DNA of 5,807 nucleotides from an uncultured Arcobacter sp. (lineage in GTDB: Bacteria; Campylobacterota; Campylobacteria; Campylobacterales; Arcobacteraceae), in assembly GCA_913062735.1 (NCBI GenBank), contig CAJXWI010000188.1:1-5807 (forward strand). The letters run 5' to 3'. Shown piece after piece: positions 1 through 5,790 of this stretch (its first letter is position 1; every line of letters begins with the position of its first letter). Position numbers and translations under genes: made by a program. Under the pieces are notes generated by a model. It ran no database searches. It saw only the letters and a program-made list of their open reading frames with translations, and was not told the DNA's origin.

Positions 1-708
1 GGTGCTAGAAGATTAGGTTTTAAAAGAACCACACCACAATCTTGGAAATTTCGTCTTGAAAAAATGATTGATGCCTCATGGGGGCTTGCAACCATTGGTA
101 TTGTTATTGGTGGTATTTACGGAGGAATTTTTACTCCTACTGAAGCAGCAGCAGTTGCAGCAGTATGGGCTTTTGTAATTTCTATTTTTGTTTATAAAGA
201 TATTAGCTTTAAAGAATTTTATCACGTATCTTTAGATTCTGCAAAAACAACAGCAATGATTATGTTTATTATTACAAATGCAATGTTATTTGCTCACTTT
301 TTAACGATTGAAAATATTCCACAAGGAATTACTGAAACATTAATTGAAGCAAATGTTGATAAATATATGTTCTTATTGTTTGTAAATGTACTATTAATTA
401 TTGCAGGTTCATTCATGGAACCATCTGCAATTATTATGATTATGGTACCTTTATTACTTCCAGTAGCCGTTGCTCTTGGAATTGATCCTATTCACTTTGG
501 TATTGTAATTACTATCAATATGGAATTAGGAATGGTATCTCCTCCTGTTGGACTTAACTTATTTGTTACGTCTGGGTTAACAGGTATGAGTATTAAAGAT
601 GTTATTGTTGCAGCATTTCCTTGGACACTTACAATTTTTGTAGGACTTATACTAGTTACGTATATCCCTGCAATTGCACTGTGGTTACCAAATTTAATGT
701 ATGGATAA
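1..708 (+). CDS. dctM: TRAP transporter large permease (DctM family), C-terminal part, 5' end outside window
   Basis: This is the large membrane subunit of a tripartite ATP-independent periplasmic (TRAP) transporter. In this family it takes a carboxylate-type substrate from a periplasmic binding protein (DctP) and moves it across the inner membrane with Na+ or H+, together with the small subunit DctQ. The frame is open from base 1, so the visible 235 residues are roughly the last 55% of a protein that is usually about 425 residues; the ATG at 64 is internal. Family hallmarks are visible: GGIYGGIFTPTEAAA at about residues 37-51, FMEPSAIIMIMVPLLLPV from about 138, and ELGMVSPPVGLNLF from about 175, within several hydrophobic helices. 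The partner genes should lie to the left. The gene ends TAA at 706-708 and a strong terminator follows, so it is the last gene of its operon. The substrate cannot be read from this subunit; C4-dicarboxylate is the usual label. Confidence 0.95.
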   Translation, partial: GARRLGFKRTTPQSWKFRLEKMIDASWGLATIGIVIGGIYGGIFTPTEAAAVAAVWAFVISIFVYKDISFKEFYHVSLDSAKTTAMIMFIITNAMLFAHFLTIENIPQGITETLIEANVDKYMFLLFVNVLLIIAGSFMEPSAIIMIMVPLLLPVAVALGIDPIHFGIVITINMELGMVSPPVGLNLFVTSGLTGMSIKDVIVAAFPWTLTIFVGLILVTYIPAIALWLPNLMYG

Positions 709-724
709 AATATCTTAAGATATT
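709..724. repeat. Perfect 16-bp palindrome directly after the dctM stop codon
   Basis: AATATCTTAAGATATT reads the same on both strands and begins at the base after the TAA stop. It has no spacer, so as RNA it would be a poor hairpin. It could be a dimeric protein-binding site, a second 3'-end structure next to the terminator, or chance in AT-rich DNA. The symmetry is certain; the role is unknown. Confidence 0.4.
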
Positions 725-756
725 AAAAAGCGAGCAGAAATGCTCGCTTTTTTTTT
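725..756 (+). terminator. Rho-independent terminator of the dctM operon
   Basis: The 8-bp stem AGCGAGCA/TGCTCGCT (729-736 with 741-748) closes on a GAAA tetraloop (737-740). It is extended by A-T pairs to 725-752 and followed by an unbroken T run through 756. This is the most GC-rich hairpin in the window and has the textbook form. It isolates the transporter operon from the small gene at 814. Because the stem is preceded by only a short A run on the other strand, it works best rightward, though some leftward activity is possible. Confidence 0.93.
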
Positions 757-813
757 GCCTTATTTTTACAGTAATCGTATTAAGGTAAAATCTAAGTTAA
801 TACAATAAAGCTT

Positions 814-954
814 ATGATACAATTCTTTATGAATGATTTATACAATGAATTAATAGGTTTTGCACTGGTTTCTGCCGTAGTGTTTATGCTGGCTTATTTA
901 ACAAAGAAAAAACAAGAACAATTTTTACAAGATAAAGAAAACAAAGACCTTTAA
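814..954 (+). CDS. Small single-pass membrane protein, 46 aa, function unknown
   Basis: The ORF encodes 46 residues: a short N-terminal region (MIQFFMNDLYNEL), one hydrophobic segment at about residues 14-29 (IGFALVSAVVFMLAYL), then a highly charged tail rich in K, Q, E and D (from KKKQEQ). The lysines after the helix predict the tail in the cytoplasm. The start at 814 has only a weak AAAG at 807-810; the next ATG at 829 has no better site. A possible -10 box TAAAAT lies at 786-791, which would give a leader of about 16 nt. The gene sits after the dctM terminator and converges on the kinase, with a single base between the two stop codons. Its membrane-plus-charged-tail design suggests a small accessory protein, but I recognise no family. 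Coding status rests on the coherent topology and on how neatly it fills the gap. Confidence 0.55.
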   Translation: MIQFFMNDLYNELIGFALVSAVVFMLAYLTKKKQEQFLQDKENKDL

Positions 955-955
955 A

Positions 956-2524
956 CTAATCAGCTTTACTCTCTTTTGGCATGTGAATAGAAAATTTTGC
1001 ACCTTCTTTGGTATTTTTAACACGTAAACGTCCATTCATATTCTTATCAACAATAATTTTACTCATATACAAGCCAATACCCGTACCTTCGCTGTCTTTT
1101 TTAGTAGTAAAATAAGGATCAAATATTTTCCCCTTAGGTTCAACATGTACTCCTCCTCCATTATCTTCAATATATAAAACAACATACTCATTTTCATTTA
1201 AGGCAGTAATTTTAATATAAGGCTTCAAAACATTATTCTCAAGTAAAACATCTTTCGCATTTGAAATGATATTAAGCACAACCTGCTCAAATTCATTCAA
1301 ATAGGTATAAAGTGTAATCTTCTCATCAATATCTATAATAAGCGTAATATTATAGTTTTTAAGAGTACTTTGTATAATAGTTCTAACAGAATGTAAAACA
1401 TTTAATAAAATAAAGTCTTGTTTCTCTTTTTTTGGCATAAAAAAGTTTCTAAAATCATCAATAGTATGAGACATATAATCAATTATAAGTTCTGCTTCTT
1501 TGGCTTTTTTATTCATTGTCACATCATCTAGTTTTTGAATAGTGTGTTTAAACTTAATACTCATTAAAATTGAAGAAAGCTCAGAGAGAGGTTGTCTCCA
1601 TTGATGCGCGATATTAGAAATCATTTCACCCATTGAAATAAAGCGTGATTTTTCTATTAATACTTGTTCTTTTTCTCTGTTTTTTTCTAATTCATGCTCC
1701 ACTCTTTTTTCCAAGGTTTCATTTAACTCTTCTAAAGCACTTGATTTATTTTTTACACTTTCTCTGTACTCTTTGAAAAACTCATCAATTCTATCACTTA
1801 CAATTATGGTTATAAAAATACCAATAGATAAAAAAAGTAAAAATAACAATATTGTTTGAATAATTTGTTTTTTTACTCTCTCATGTAAATCTTTTTTTTG
1901 AATTGCAATATCTGCTTCAATATCATCCAAATAAACACCCACTGATATAACCCAATTCCAAGGTTCATAGTATTTAAAATAAGATAATTTTTGATTAATT
2001 TTTCCTGAACTTATTTTTGTATAGGCATATTGCGTATAGGATTCGCCTTTTAATCTAATATCTTTTAAAAATGCCTCTCTAAATTTTTTTCCATCATGAT
2101 CTTTAAAATTTGTAGATAAAACCGTTCCTACTAAATCAGGCCTGTTTGGATTAACCAATAACCTAGCAAATTTATCTCCACCTTCCATGTTCAAAATATC
2201 ATAGACAAAAATATAATTACTTCTTTTTTTCTCAAAACGAATACTGTTTAATAACCCAATCGTATGTACTTTAATTTCTTCTATGCTTAAAGCAGAAGTC
2301 AAAGCATTATAATTAATTACATCCATTACAATATCAATCTCTTTTTTTAATAAAACCTTTTGATCTAAATAATAAGAATCAACAAAATTCTTCATCGCTA
2401 CATCAAATTCGTTATTGGTATTTTTTACATAAAAATAAGAGATCAAAAAAATCATTGCACTCATAACAAAAACAAAGAGATAAATAATGACTTTAGAAAT
2501 ATTTTTTTCAGTAATAAACATCAT
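956..2524 (-). CDS. Membrane sensor histidine kinase with periplasmic Cache domain
   Basis: This 522-residue protein is a two-component sensor that autophosphorylates in response to an extracytoplasmic ligand. In order it has: membrane helix 1 (about residues 11-33); a periplasmic sCache_2-like domain (about 35-215) with the family signs YIFVYD, LVNPNRPDLVG and the late WNWVISVGVYLDDI; membrane helix 2 (about 221-242); a charged coiled coil (about 255-293); a dimerisation domain with the phospho-acceptor H307 in AHQWRQPLSE; and an ATPase domain with N box (N418, N422), G1 box DNGGGV (454-459), FDPYFTTK (468-475) and G2 box GTGIGL (480-485). All catalytic motifs are intact. No PAS domain is visible, nor an obvious HAMP domain. 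It starts with two consecutive ATGs; the first is favoured because AGG lies 8 nt before it. Its likely partner is the divergent response regulator at 2586. Related Cache domains bind small carboxylates, so control of the adjacent TRAP transporter is plausible but inferred. Confidence 0.93.
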   Translation of the reverse strand: MMFITEKNISKVIIYLFVFVMSAMIFLISYFYVKNTNNEFDVAMKNFVDSYYLDQKVLLKKEIDIVMDVINYNALTSALSIEEIKVHTIGLLNSIRFEKKRSNYIFVYDILNMEGGDKFARLLVNPNRPDLVGTVLSTNFKDHDGKKFREAFLKDIRLKGESYTQYAYTKISSGKINQKLSYFKYYEPWNWVISVGVYLDDIEADIAIQKKDLHERVKKQIIQTILLFLLFLSIGIFITIIVSDRIDEFFKEYRESVKNKSSALEELNETLEKRVEHELEKNREKEQVLIEKSRFISMGEMISNIAHQWRQPLSELSSILMSIKFKHTIQKLDDVTMNKKAKEAELIIDYMSHTIDDFRNFFMPKKEKQDFILLNVLHSVRTIIQSTLKNYNITLIIDIDEKITLYTYLNEFEQVVLNIISNAKDVLLENNVLKPYIKITALNENEYVVLYIEDNGGGVHVEPKGKIFDPYFTTKKDSEGTGIGLYMSKIIVDKNMNGRLRVKNTKEGAKFSIHMPKESKAD

Positions 2525-2552
2525 ATTTTTGGCCTGTTAATCATTTTTTTGT

Positions 2553-2559
2553 TATCATA
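2553..2559. promoter_or_regulatory. Overlapping divergent -10 boxes for the kinase and regulator genes
   Basis: In the 61-bp gap between the divergent two-component genes, TATCAT (2553-2558, rightward) and TATGAT (2554-2559, leftward) each match TATAAT at five of six positions and share five bases. Starts about 7 nt downstream would give a leader of about 20 nt for the regulator, with its AGAAGG at 2574-2579, and about 22 nt for the kinase, with its AGG at 2533-2535. These leader lengths match those predicted for other genes in the window. There is no clear -35 box on either side, which is common in Campylobacterota. Prediction only. Confidence 0.45.
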
Positions 2560-2585
2560 CCATAAATGTTTGTAGAAGGTTTTTC

Positions 2586-3269
2586 ATGACAGCCCAATTA
2601 ATTAATAAGTTAAAAAGTTTCACATTATTGTATGTAGAAGATGAAGTAGGTATTAGGAATAATATTTATGAAATTCTTGAATGCATGTTTAAAGATATTT
2701 ATGTAGCATCTAATGGGGAAGAAGCCTTTAAACTTTATGAAGAAAAAAAACCAGATTTAATTATTACAGATATTCAAATGCCAAAAATGACAGGTATTGA
2801 ACTTATTAAAAAAATACGATTAAGGGACAGTAAAACAAGAGTTATTATAACATCTGCTTTTACCGATCTAGAGTATCTTCTTGAAGCAACAGAGCTTCAT
2901 TTGGTTAAGTATATAGTAAAACCAATTACTGAAGAAAAATTAAGCCTTGCATTAGAAAGTTTCATCAAAAGTTTTGAAGGAAGCTCTGTTTTTAATATTA
3001 TTCCTTCATGGATATATGATGAAAGTAAATCTTTAGTTACTGGCCCAAAAGAAGAATATTTATTAACAAAAAAAGAAAATGTCTTTTTTAAACTTCTTTT
3101 ACAGAAAAACAGAATTATAACCTATCTTGAAATTGAAGATATTCTTTGGGATGAAAACCAAATCATGACCCAAAATGCTCTAAGACTTTTTATAAAAAAT
3201 TTCAGAAAAAAACTTCCTAAAGATTTATTAAAAAATATCCAAGGTACAGGATATCAACTACTTAATTAA
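2586..3269 (+). CDS. Two-component response regulator, OmpR family (receiver plus winged helix)
   Basis: This 227-residue cytoplasmic transcription regulator accepts a phosphoryl group from a histidine kinase. The receiver domain (about residues 10-125) has the acidic pair E18-D19, the phospho-acceptor D62 in ITDIQMPKMTG, the switch residue T89 in VIITSAF, and K112 in VKPI. A short linker leads to a divergent OmpR-type winged-helix DNA-binding domain (about 158-227): LTKKENVFFKLLLQ, then IEDILW, the recognition-helix region ALRLFIKNFRKKL, and the closing IQGTGYQLLN, which fits the family's GxGY hairpin. The start is firm: AGAAGG at 2574-2579 lies 6 nt before the ATG. The gene is divergent from the Cache kinase, its probable partner. 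Its target promoters are not visible; the TRAP operon is a candidate. It converges on the EI24 gene with only four bases between stop codons and no strong terminator. Confidence 0.93.
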   Translation: MTAQLINKLKSFTLLYVEDEVGIRNNIYEILECMFKDIYVASNGEEAFKLYEEKKPDLIITDIQMPKMTGIELIKKIRLRDSKTRVIITSAFTDLEYLLEATELHLVKYIVKPITEEKLSLALESFIKSFEGSSVFNIIPSWIYDESKSLVTGPKEEYLLTKKENVFFKLLLQKNRIITYLEIEDILWDENQIMTQNALRLFIKNFRKKLPKDLLKNIQGTGYQLLN

Positions 3270-3273
3270 ACAA

Positions 3274-4110
3274 CTAATTATACGTAATTTTTCGCTCTTG
3301 GTTTTCCAAAGAAGCACTGGCCCTATTATTTAAATTTTCTTTTTTTCGCAAGCCATCTAAAGCAAGGAAATAGGCATTTCCTATATAAATTATATAAAAA
3401 ACAGAACTTAACAAAGTAATAAAAGGAATCATTGAGACAAAATATAAAAACAAGGTTCTAGCTCTAAATGCACCTGAGGACGTAGCGCTAATTGCTTCAT
3501 ACTCTTCTTTTTTCAACATAGAAGAAGAAACATCAAAATTAATAAGCTTATGAAAAAGATAATAAAAAGGTAAATTAAAAGCAATAAGGTTGATTAAGGG
3601 TATGAAATATAAAGGAATAAACAAGATAAATAAAAGAAGCATTACAAATATTGTTTTTATTAAAACAAAAAGTATAGTACTTAAATTACCATGATCATAA
3701 TACTCAAGATGAGAATAATGTTTTTTATGTAAAATTTTTAAAATAAGAGGGGTTAAAAACCCTACAATAATCAAGGTTATAAAAACTGAAAACATTAATA
3801 TAAATAAAGAACCTACAGTATAAAATAAAAATCCCACAATCCAAGAAGTAATAGAATATTGAAATAAAAAAATGATTGCAGAGCTTATCCATACAAAATA
3901 AAAAGGCGCATCATCACTTATAAATACATCTTCCCCATTTTGGGCTTGTGTCATTATCTCACTTAAAGCAGAAAATCCAAAATCAGCAGCTATAAAAAAA
4001 AGTACATACATACAAATTAATACAATAAACAAAGGAATAAATGCTATTTTTAACATGGGTTTTGAAAAGAAGTCATTAATACTTCTAAAAATAAGAGAAA
4101 GTTCGTTCAA
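3274..4110 (-). CDS. EI24/CysZ-like multi-pass inner membrane protein
   Basis: The 278-residue product is an integral membrane protein with about six hydrophobic segments (roughly residues 21-43, 70-88, 92-122, 144-165, 167-190 and 217-243). A soluble acidic loop (about 50-68) follows the first. The polar C-terminal tail (from about 254) is rich in K, R, N and E. The overall plan resembles the EI24 family (Pfam PF07264), which includes the sulfate transporter CysZ (about 250 residues): an FFSKPMLKIAFIPL-type first helix and a late GNAYFLALDG segment. I infer the family from this pattern; the substrate is unknown and no sulfate-assimilation gene is nearby. The start codon is TTG, supported by AAGGA at 4117-4121 exactly 6 nt upstream; the first in-frame ATG (M19) would cut into the first helix. 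It has its own promoter and lies 55 bp downstream of the radical SAM gene on the same strand. Confidence 0.8.
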   Translation of the reverse strand: MNELSLIFRSINDFFSKPMLKIAFIPLFIVLICMYVLFFIAADFGFSALSEIMTQAQNGEDVFISDDAPFYFVWISSAIIFLFQYSITSWIVGFLFYTVGSLFILMFSVFITLIIVGFLTPLILKILHKKHYSHLEYYDHGNLSTILFVLIKTIFVMLLLFILFIPLYFIPLINLIAFNLPFYYLFHKLINFDVSSSMLKKEEYEAISATSSGAFRARTLFLYFVSMIPFITLLSSVFYIIYIGNAYFLALDGLRKKENLNNRASASLENQERKITYN

Positions 4111-4116
4111 AAAATA

Positions 4117-4140
4117 TCCTTAATAATTTTTTGTATTATA
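4117..4140 (-). promoter_or_regulatory. Promoter -10 (TATAAT) and ribosome binding site of the EI24-like gene
   Basis: Read leftward, a perfect TATAAT occupies 4140-4135. A transcript starting near 4128 would carry an approximately 18-nt leader with AAGGA at 4121-4117, 6 nt before the TTG start. No convincing -35 hexamer is seen. The -10 overlaps a 14-bp perfect palindrome, TATATTTAAATATA (4137-4150), which could be an operator or simply AT-rich symmetry. The gene can therefore be transcribed independently of the upstream radical SAM gene. Confidence 0.55.
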
Positions 4141-4165
4141 TTTAAATATAGTTAAAATTTGTGTA

Positions 4166-5038
4166 TTAATCAAAACGTGTACGATACGAGCATTTTTGAC
4201 ACAGTTCTTCAACCACAATCTTTTCCCTAAACCCTTTTTGCATATTTTTAACTCTGCTAGTAGCTAAAATATTTTCCAAAGAGTCATTTTTTACGTTTCC
4301 TAAATTAATAACACCATCTTTGTCTAAACAACAAGGCGTTACTATTCCAGAACTTAAAATAGAAAAATGAGAATCTAAACCATAACAAAAACCCTTTGTA
4401 CTTACAAAATCATTGTTTAAAGAAGGCCAATCAAAATATTCATCAAAATTAAAAAATACCTTAGGAGCTATTCGTATGTTTTTAGGGCGATTTAAATAAA
4501 TATCATCCAAAGAGATATCACAGTCAAATATTTTATTAGCTTTTTCAAATACTTTTTGATTAAAATCTCTTGCACTTTGAGTATCATCTAAATTCCAAAT
4601 ACGTAAATTTATAAAATGATTTTGTTTATTCTGCACAGCATATCTTATAAAGTCAAAAATTGGATCCAAATATTCATCCAATGTTTTTTTATGAGAATTA
4701 GCATTATAAGAATTTATTGAAAAATTTACTTGTTTTAATGTTTCATGCATTAACGCTTCATAGTTTTTTTCTTTTATGTTAATAGCTGTGGTTGTGATAT
4801 TAATTTTTAATTGATGTTTAAAAGAGATATCTAAATATTGTTTTAAATTACTAAGTACTAAAGGGTCCCCCAAAACGTGATAAGCAAGTTCTTTGGTGTA
4901 TTTTCTGGCATCTTCATTAATCTTTTCAAATTCTTCTAATTTCATGCTTAAACTAGGTAGTGTAGGAGGAGGACAAAAGCTGCATTTTAAATTGCATATA
5001 TTTGTGATTTCTACATGTATTTTTTTAAATTTTTTAAT
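4166..5038 (-). CDS. Radical SAM/SPASM domain protein, probable ATT start
   Basis: This is a radical S-adenosylmethionine enzyme with a C-terminal SPASM-type region. Numbering from the ATT at 5038-5036 (290 residues), the 4Fe-4S motif CNLKCSFC gives C15, C19 and C22 just after the first strand (KKIHVEITNI). YHVLGDPL at about 54-61 fills the place of the family's glycine-rich SAM-binding motif (usually ending GEP). The C-terminal region has C218, C236, C237, C280 and C283, which could hold an auxiliary cluster. The substrate is unknown. The only canonical upstream start is TTG at 5086 (306 residues), but it has no Shine-Dalgarno and two TATAAT boxes lie within the added 16 codons. The ATT has AGAAGG exactly 6 nt upstream and gives the N-terminus usual for such proteins, right before the first strand. 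The first in-frame ATG lies after the cluster motif and cannot be the start. It may be cotranscribed with the EI24 gene, though that gene has its own promoter. Confidence 0.85.
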   Translation of the reverse strand: MKKFKKIHVEITNICNLKCSFCPPPTLPSLSMKLEEFEKINEDARKYTKELAYHVLGDPLVLSNLKQYLDISFKHQLKINITTTAINIKEKNYEALMHETLKQVNFSINSYNANSHKKTLDEYLDPIFDFIRYAVQNKQNHFINLRIWNLDDTQSARDFNQKVFEKANKIFDCDISLDDIYLNRPKNIRIAPKVFFNFDEYFDWPSLNNDFVSTKGFCYGLDSHFSILSSGIVTPCCLDKDGVINLGNVKNDSLENILATSRVKNMQKGFREKIVVEELCQKCSYRTRFD

Positions 5039-5044
5039 ATCAAA

Positions 5045-5050
5045 CCTTCT
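5045..5050 (-). promoter_or_regulatory. Ribosome binding site that decides the radical SAM start
   Basis: AGAAGG (5050-5045) is followed by TTTGAT and then ATT at 5038-5036. The same hexamer with the same 6-nt spacing precedes the ATG of the response regulator. The region before the alternative TTG at 5086 has no purine-rich site. This favours ATT as the initiation codon. Confidence 0.65.
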
Positions 5051-5065
5051 TTTTATTATAAACCG

Positions 5066-5071
5066 ATTATA
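5066..5071 (-). promoter_or_regulatory. Promoter -10 (TATAAT) of the radical SAM gene
   Basis: A perfect leftward TATAAT lies at 5071-5066. A start near 5059 gives a leader of about 20 nt that includes the AGAAGG site. A second TATAAT at 5060-5055 is less suitable because its transcript would begin within the Shine-Dalgarno. No -35 match is evident. If this box is used, the TTG at 5086 lies upstream of the transcript and cannot be the start. Confidence 0.5.
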
Positions 5072-5148
5072 GCTGATTTTTAACAAAAAATTAGTTATTA
5101 TTGCAAAGATAAAAATAGCAAGAAAAATGTGCTAAAAAAAGGTTAAAG

Positions 5149-5463
5149 ATGGAAATGTTAATGAACGAAGATGATATAGTTGTAGGTGCCAAGTTTGAGA
5201 ATGGAACCATTCAAGATTATATTGATGAAGAAAAAACATATGGATTATTACGTTTTGAAGAAACCACTGTTAATTGGTTTTTATTTAATAAAGATGATTC
5301 TCCTGAAGATATTCAAGAATTGTATTTAAAAGCAAAACAAAACGAACATTTTATTCAAGACGATCATGGAGAAGAAATTGTTCTTTTTAATAAAGATGGT
5401 GAAAAAAAATTTGATGCTTTGGTTCAAATTATTGATGATTATTTAAACGATGAACTGGGTTAA
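5149..5463 (+). CDS. Small acidic protein, 104 aa, function unknown
   Basis: The product is a soluble protein with about 28 Asp/Glu against 9 Lys/Arg, giving a strongly negative charge. There is no signal peptide, no membrane segment and no cysteine. Hydrophobic stretches alternate with charged turns (YGLLRFEETTVNWFLFNKDD, EEIVLFNKDGEKKF), suggesting a compact alpha/beta fold with a C-terminal amphipathic helix (about residues 87-101). I recognise no family. Three nearby ATGs (5149, 5155, 5161) are possible starts; 5149 is preferred because AAAGG at 5138-5142 lies 6 nt upstream. It is divergent from the radical SAM gene and converges on the lipoprotein-like gene. A possible -10, TATTAT, sits at 5096-5101, but the promoter is not clear. 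No rightward terminator follows: the hairpin at 5470-5497 lacks a T run on this strand. Confidence 0.82.
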   Translation: MEMLMNEDDIVVGAKFENGTIQDYIDEEKTYGLLRFEETTVNWFLFNKDDSPEDIQELYLKAKQNEHFIQDDHGEEIVLFNKDGEKKFDALVQIIDDYLNDELG

Positions 5464-5497
5464 AAAAGAACAATAATTCCTAAAAAGGAATTATTGT
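5461..5497 (-). terminator. Leftward intrinsic terminator overlapping the end of the lipoprotein-like gene
   Basis: A perfect 12-bp stem (ACAATAATTCCT at 5470-5481 with AGGAATTATTGT at 5486-5497) closes on a 4-base loop. Only in leftward reading is it followed by a T-rich run (TTCTTTTTTA, 5470-5461). The stem covers the last sense codons and the TAG stop (5482-5480) of the leftward gene. The T run reaches the stop codon of the convergent acidic-protein gene. The stem is AT-rich but long and perfect. Confidence 0.75.
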
Positions 5498-5668
5498 ATC
5501 TAATGTTTCTCCAACTCCACTTATACTATCTCCTACTATATCAGGAGCTACAGTATTTATAACAGCCCCAGTAACTCTAAAAGGCAAAGCAACAACATCT
5601 CCAATAATACAAGCATTAAAGCTTATAATAATAAAAATACTAAGTATATATATTCTGATCGTTCTAAT
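5480..5668 (-). CDS. Small putative lipoprotein, 62 aa, probable ATT start
   Basis: The leftward frame encodes 62 residues: a short basic N-terminus (xRTIR), a hydrophobic stretch (IYILSIFIIIS) and FNAC with C20 as the likely lipidated cysteine. The mature part has 43 residues and begins IIGDVVALPFRVTGAV. This looks like a small envelope lipoprotein. Phenylalanine at -3 of the lipobox is not ideal. The VVALPFRV stretch after the cysteine recalls small lipoproteins annotated as DUF6726, but that resemblance is from memory. No ATG, GTG or TTG precedes the lipobox, and an in-frame stop lies at 5680-5678. ATT at 5668-5666 is preceded by AAGGA (5679-5675) with exactly 6 nt spacing, and a TATAAT box lies just upstream, so ATT is the best start. 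A dedicated terminator overlaps its 3' end. Promoter, ribosome site, signal-like N-terminus and terminator together make this a convincing gene despite the unusual start. Confidence 0.72.
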   Translation of the reverse strand: MRTIRIYILSIFIIISFNACIIGDVVALPFRVTGAVINTVAPDIVGDSISGVGETLDTIIPF

Positions 5669-5674
5669 ATTTAT

Positions 5675-5698
5675 TCCTTAAATTAAAAAGGTATTATA
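5675..5698 (-). promoter_or_regulatory. Promoter -10 (TATAAT) and ribosome binding site of the lipoprotein-like gene
   Basis: Leftward TATAAT occupies 5698-5693. A start near 5686 gives a leader of about 18 nt with AAGGA at 5679-5675, 6 nt before the ATT at 5668. The spacing from -10 to Shine-Dalgarno to start closely matches the EI24 and radical SAM genes. No -35 hexamer is clear. Confidence 0.6.
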
Positions 5699-5747
5699 GC
5701 CTTTCTTTTGAAAATATAATCATAATAAATCACAGCACTAAACTTTA

Positions 5748-5756
5748 TGCTATAAT
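5748..5756 (+). promoter_or_regulatory. Extended -10 promoter for a rightward gene beyond the window
   Basis: TGCTATAAT is a perfect extended -10 (TGnTATAAT). Transcription would begin near 5763 and run off the right edge. Together with the leftward promoter at 5698-5693 it forms a divergent promoter region between the lipoprotein-like gene and the next gene. Confidence 0.6.
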
Positions 5757-5790
5757 GCAAAAAAATACCAAGAATATAATATTGGTTTAA

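Noticed and set aside
3276..3292. AATTA-TACG-TAATT hairpin followed by T's between the convergent regulator and EI24 genes
   Set aside because: The stem is only five A/T pairs and the T run is short; it is too weak to call a terminator.
5039..5086. N-terminal 16 residues of the radical SAM protein from the TTG at 5086
   Set aside because: There is no Shine-Dalgarno, the stretch contains two TATAAT boxes and a strong AGAAGG, and it extends beyond the usual family N-terminus. It remains the fallback if ATT is not used.
5470..5497. Reading the 5470-5497 hairpin as a terminator for the rightward acidic-protein gene
   Set aside because: The bases after the stem on the + strand (ATCTAATG) contain no T run; the T run exists only in leftward reading.
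5149..5668. Possible RiPP-type system: radical SAM/SPASM enzyme with a nearby small peptide substrate
   Set aside because: The 104-aa protein lacks cysteine and any leader/core division, and the 62-aa product has a lipoprotein-type N-terminus. No transporter or peptidase of that kind is present.
5767..5786. Inverted repeat ACCAA/TTGGT in the leader at the right edge
   Set aside because: Only five base pairs around a 10-base A/T-rich interior; not enough for a riboswitch or regulatory hairpin.
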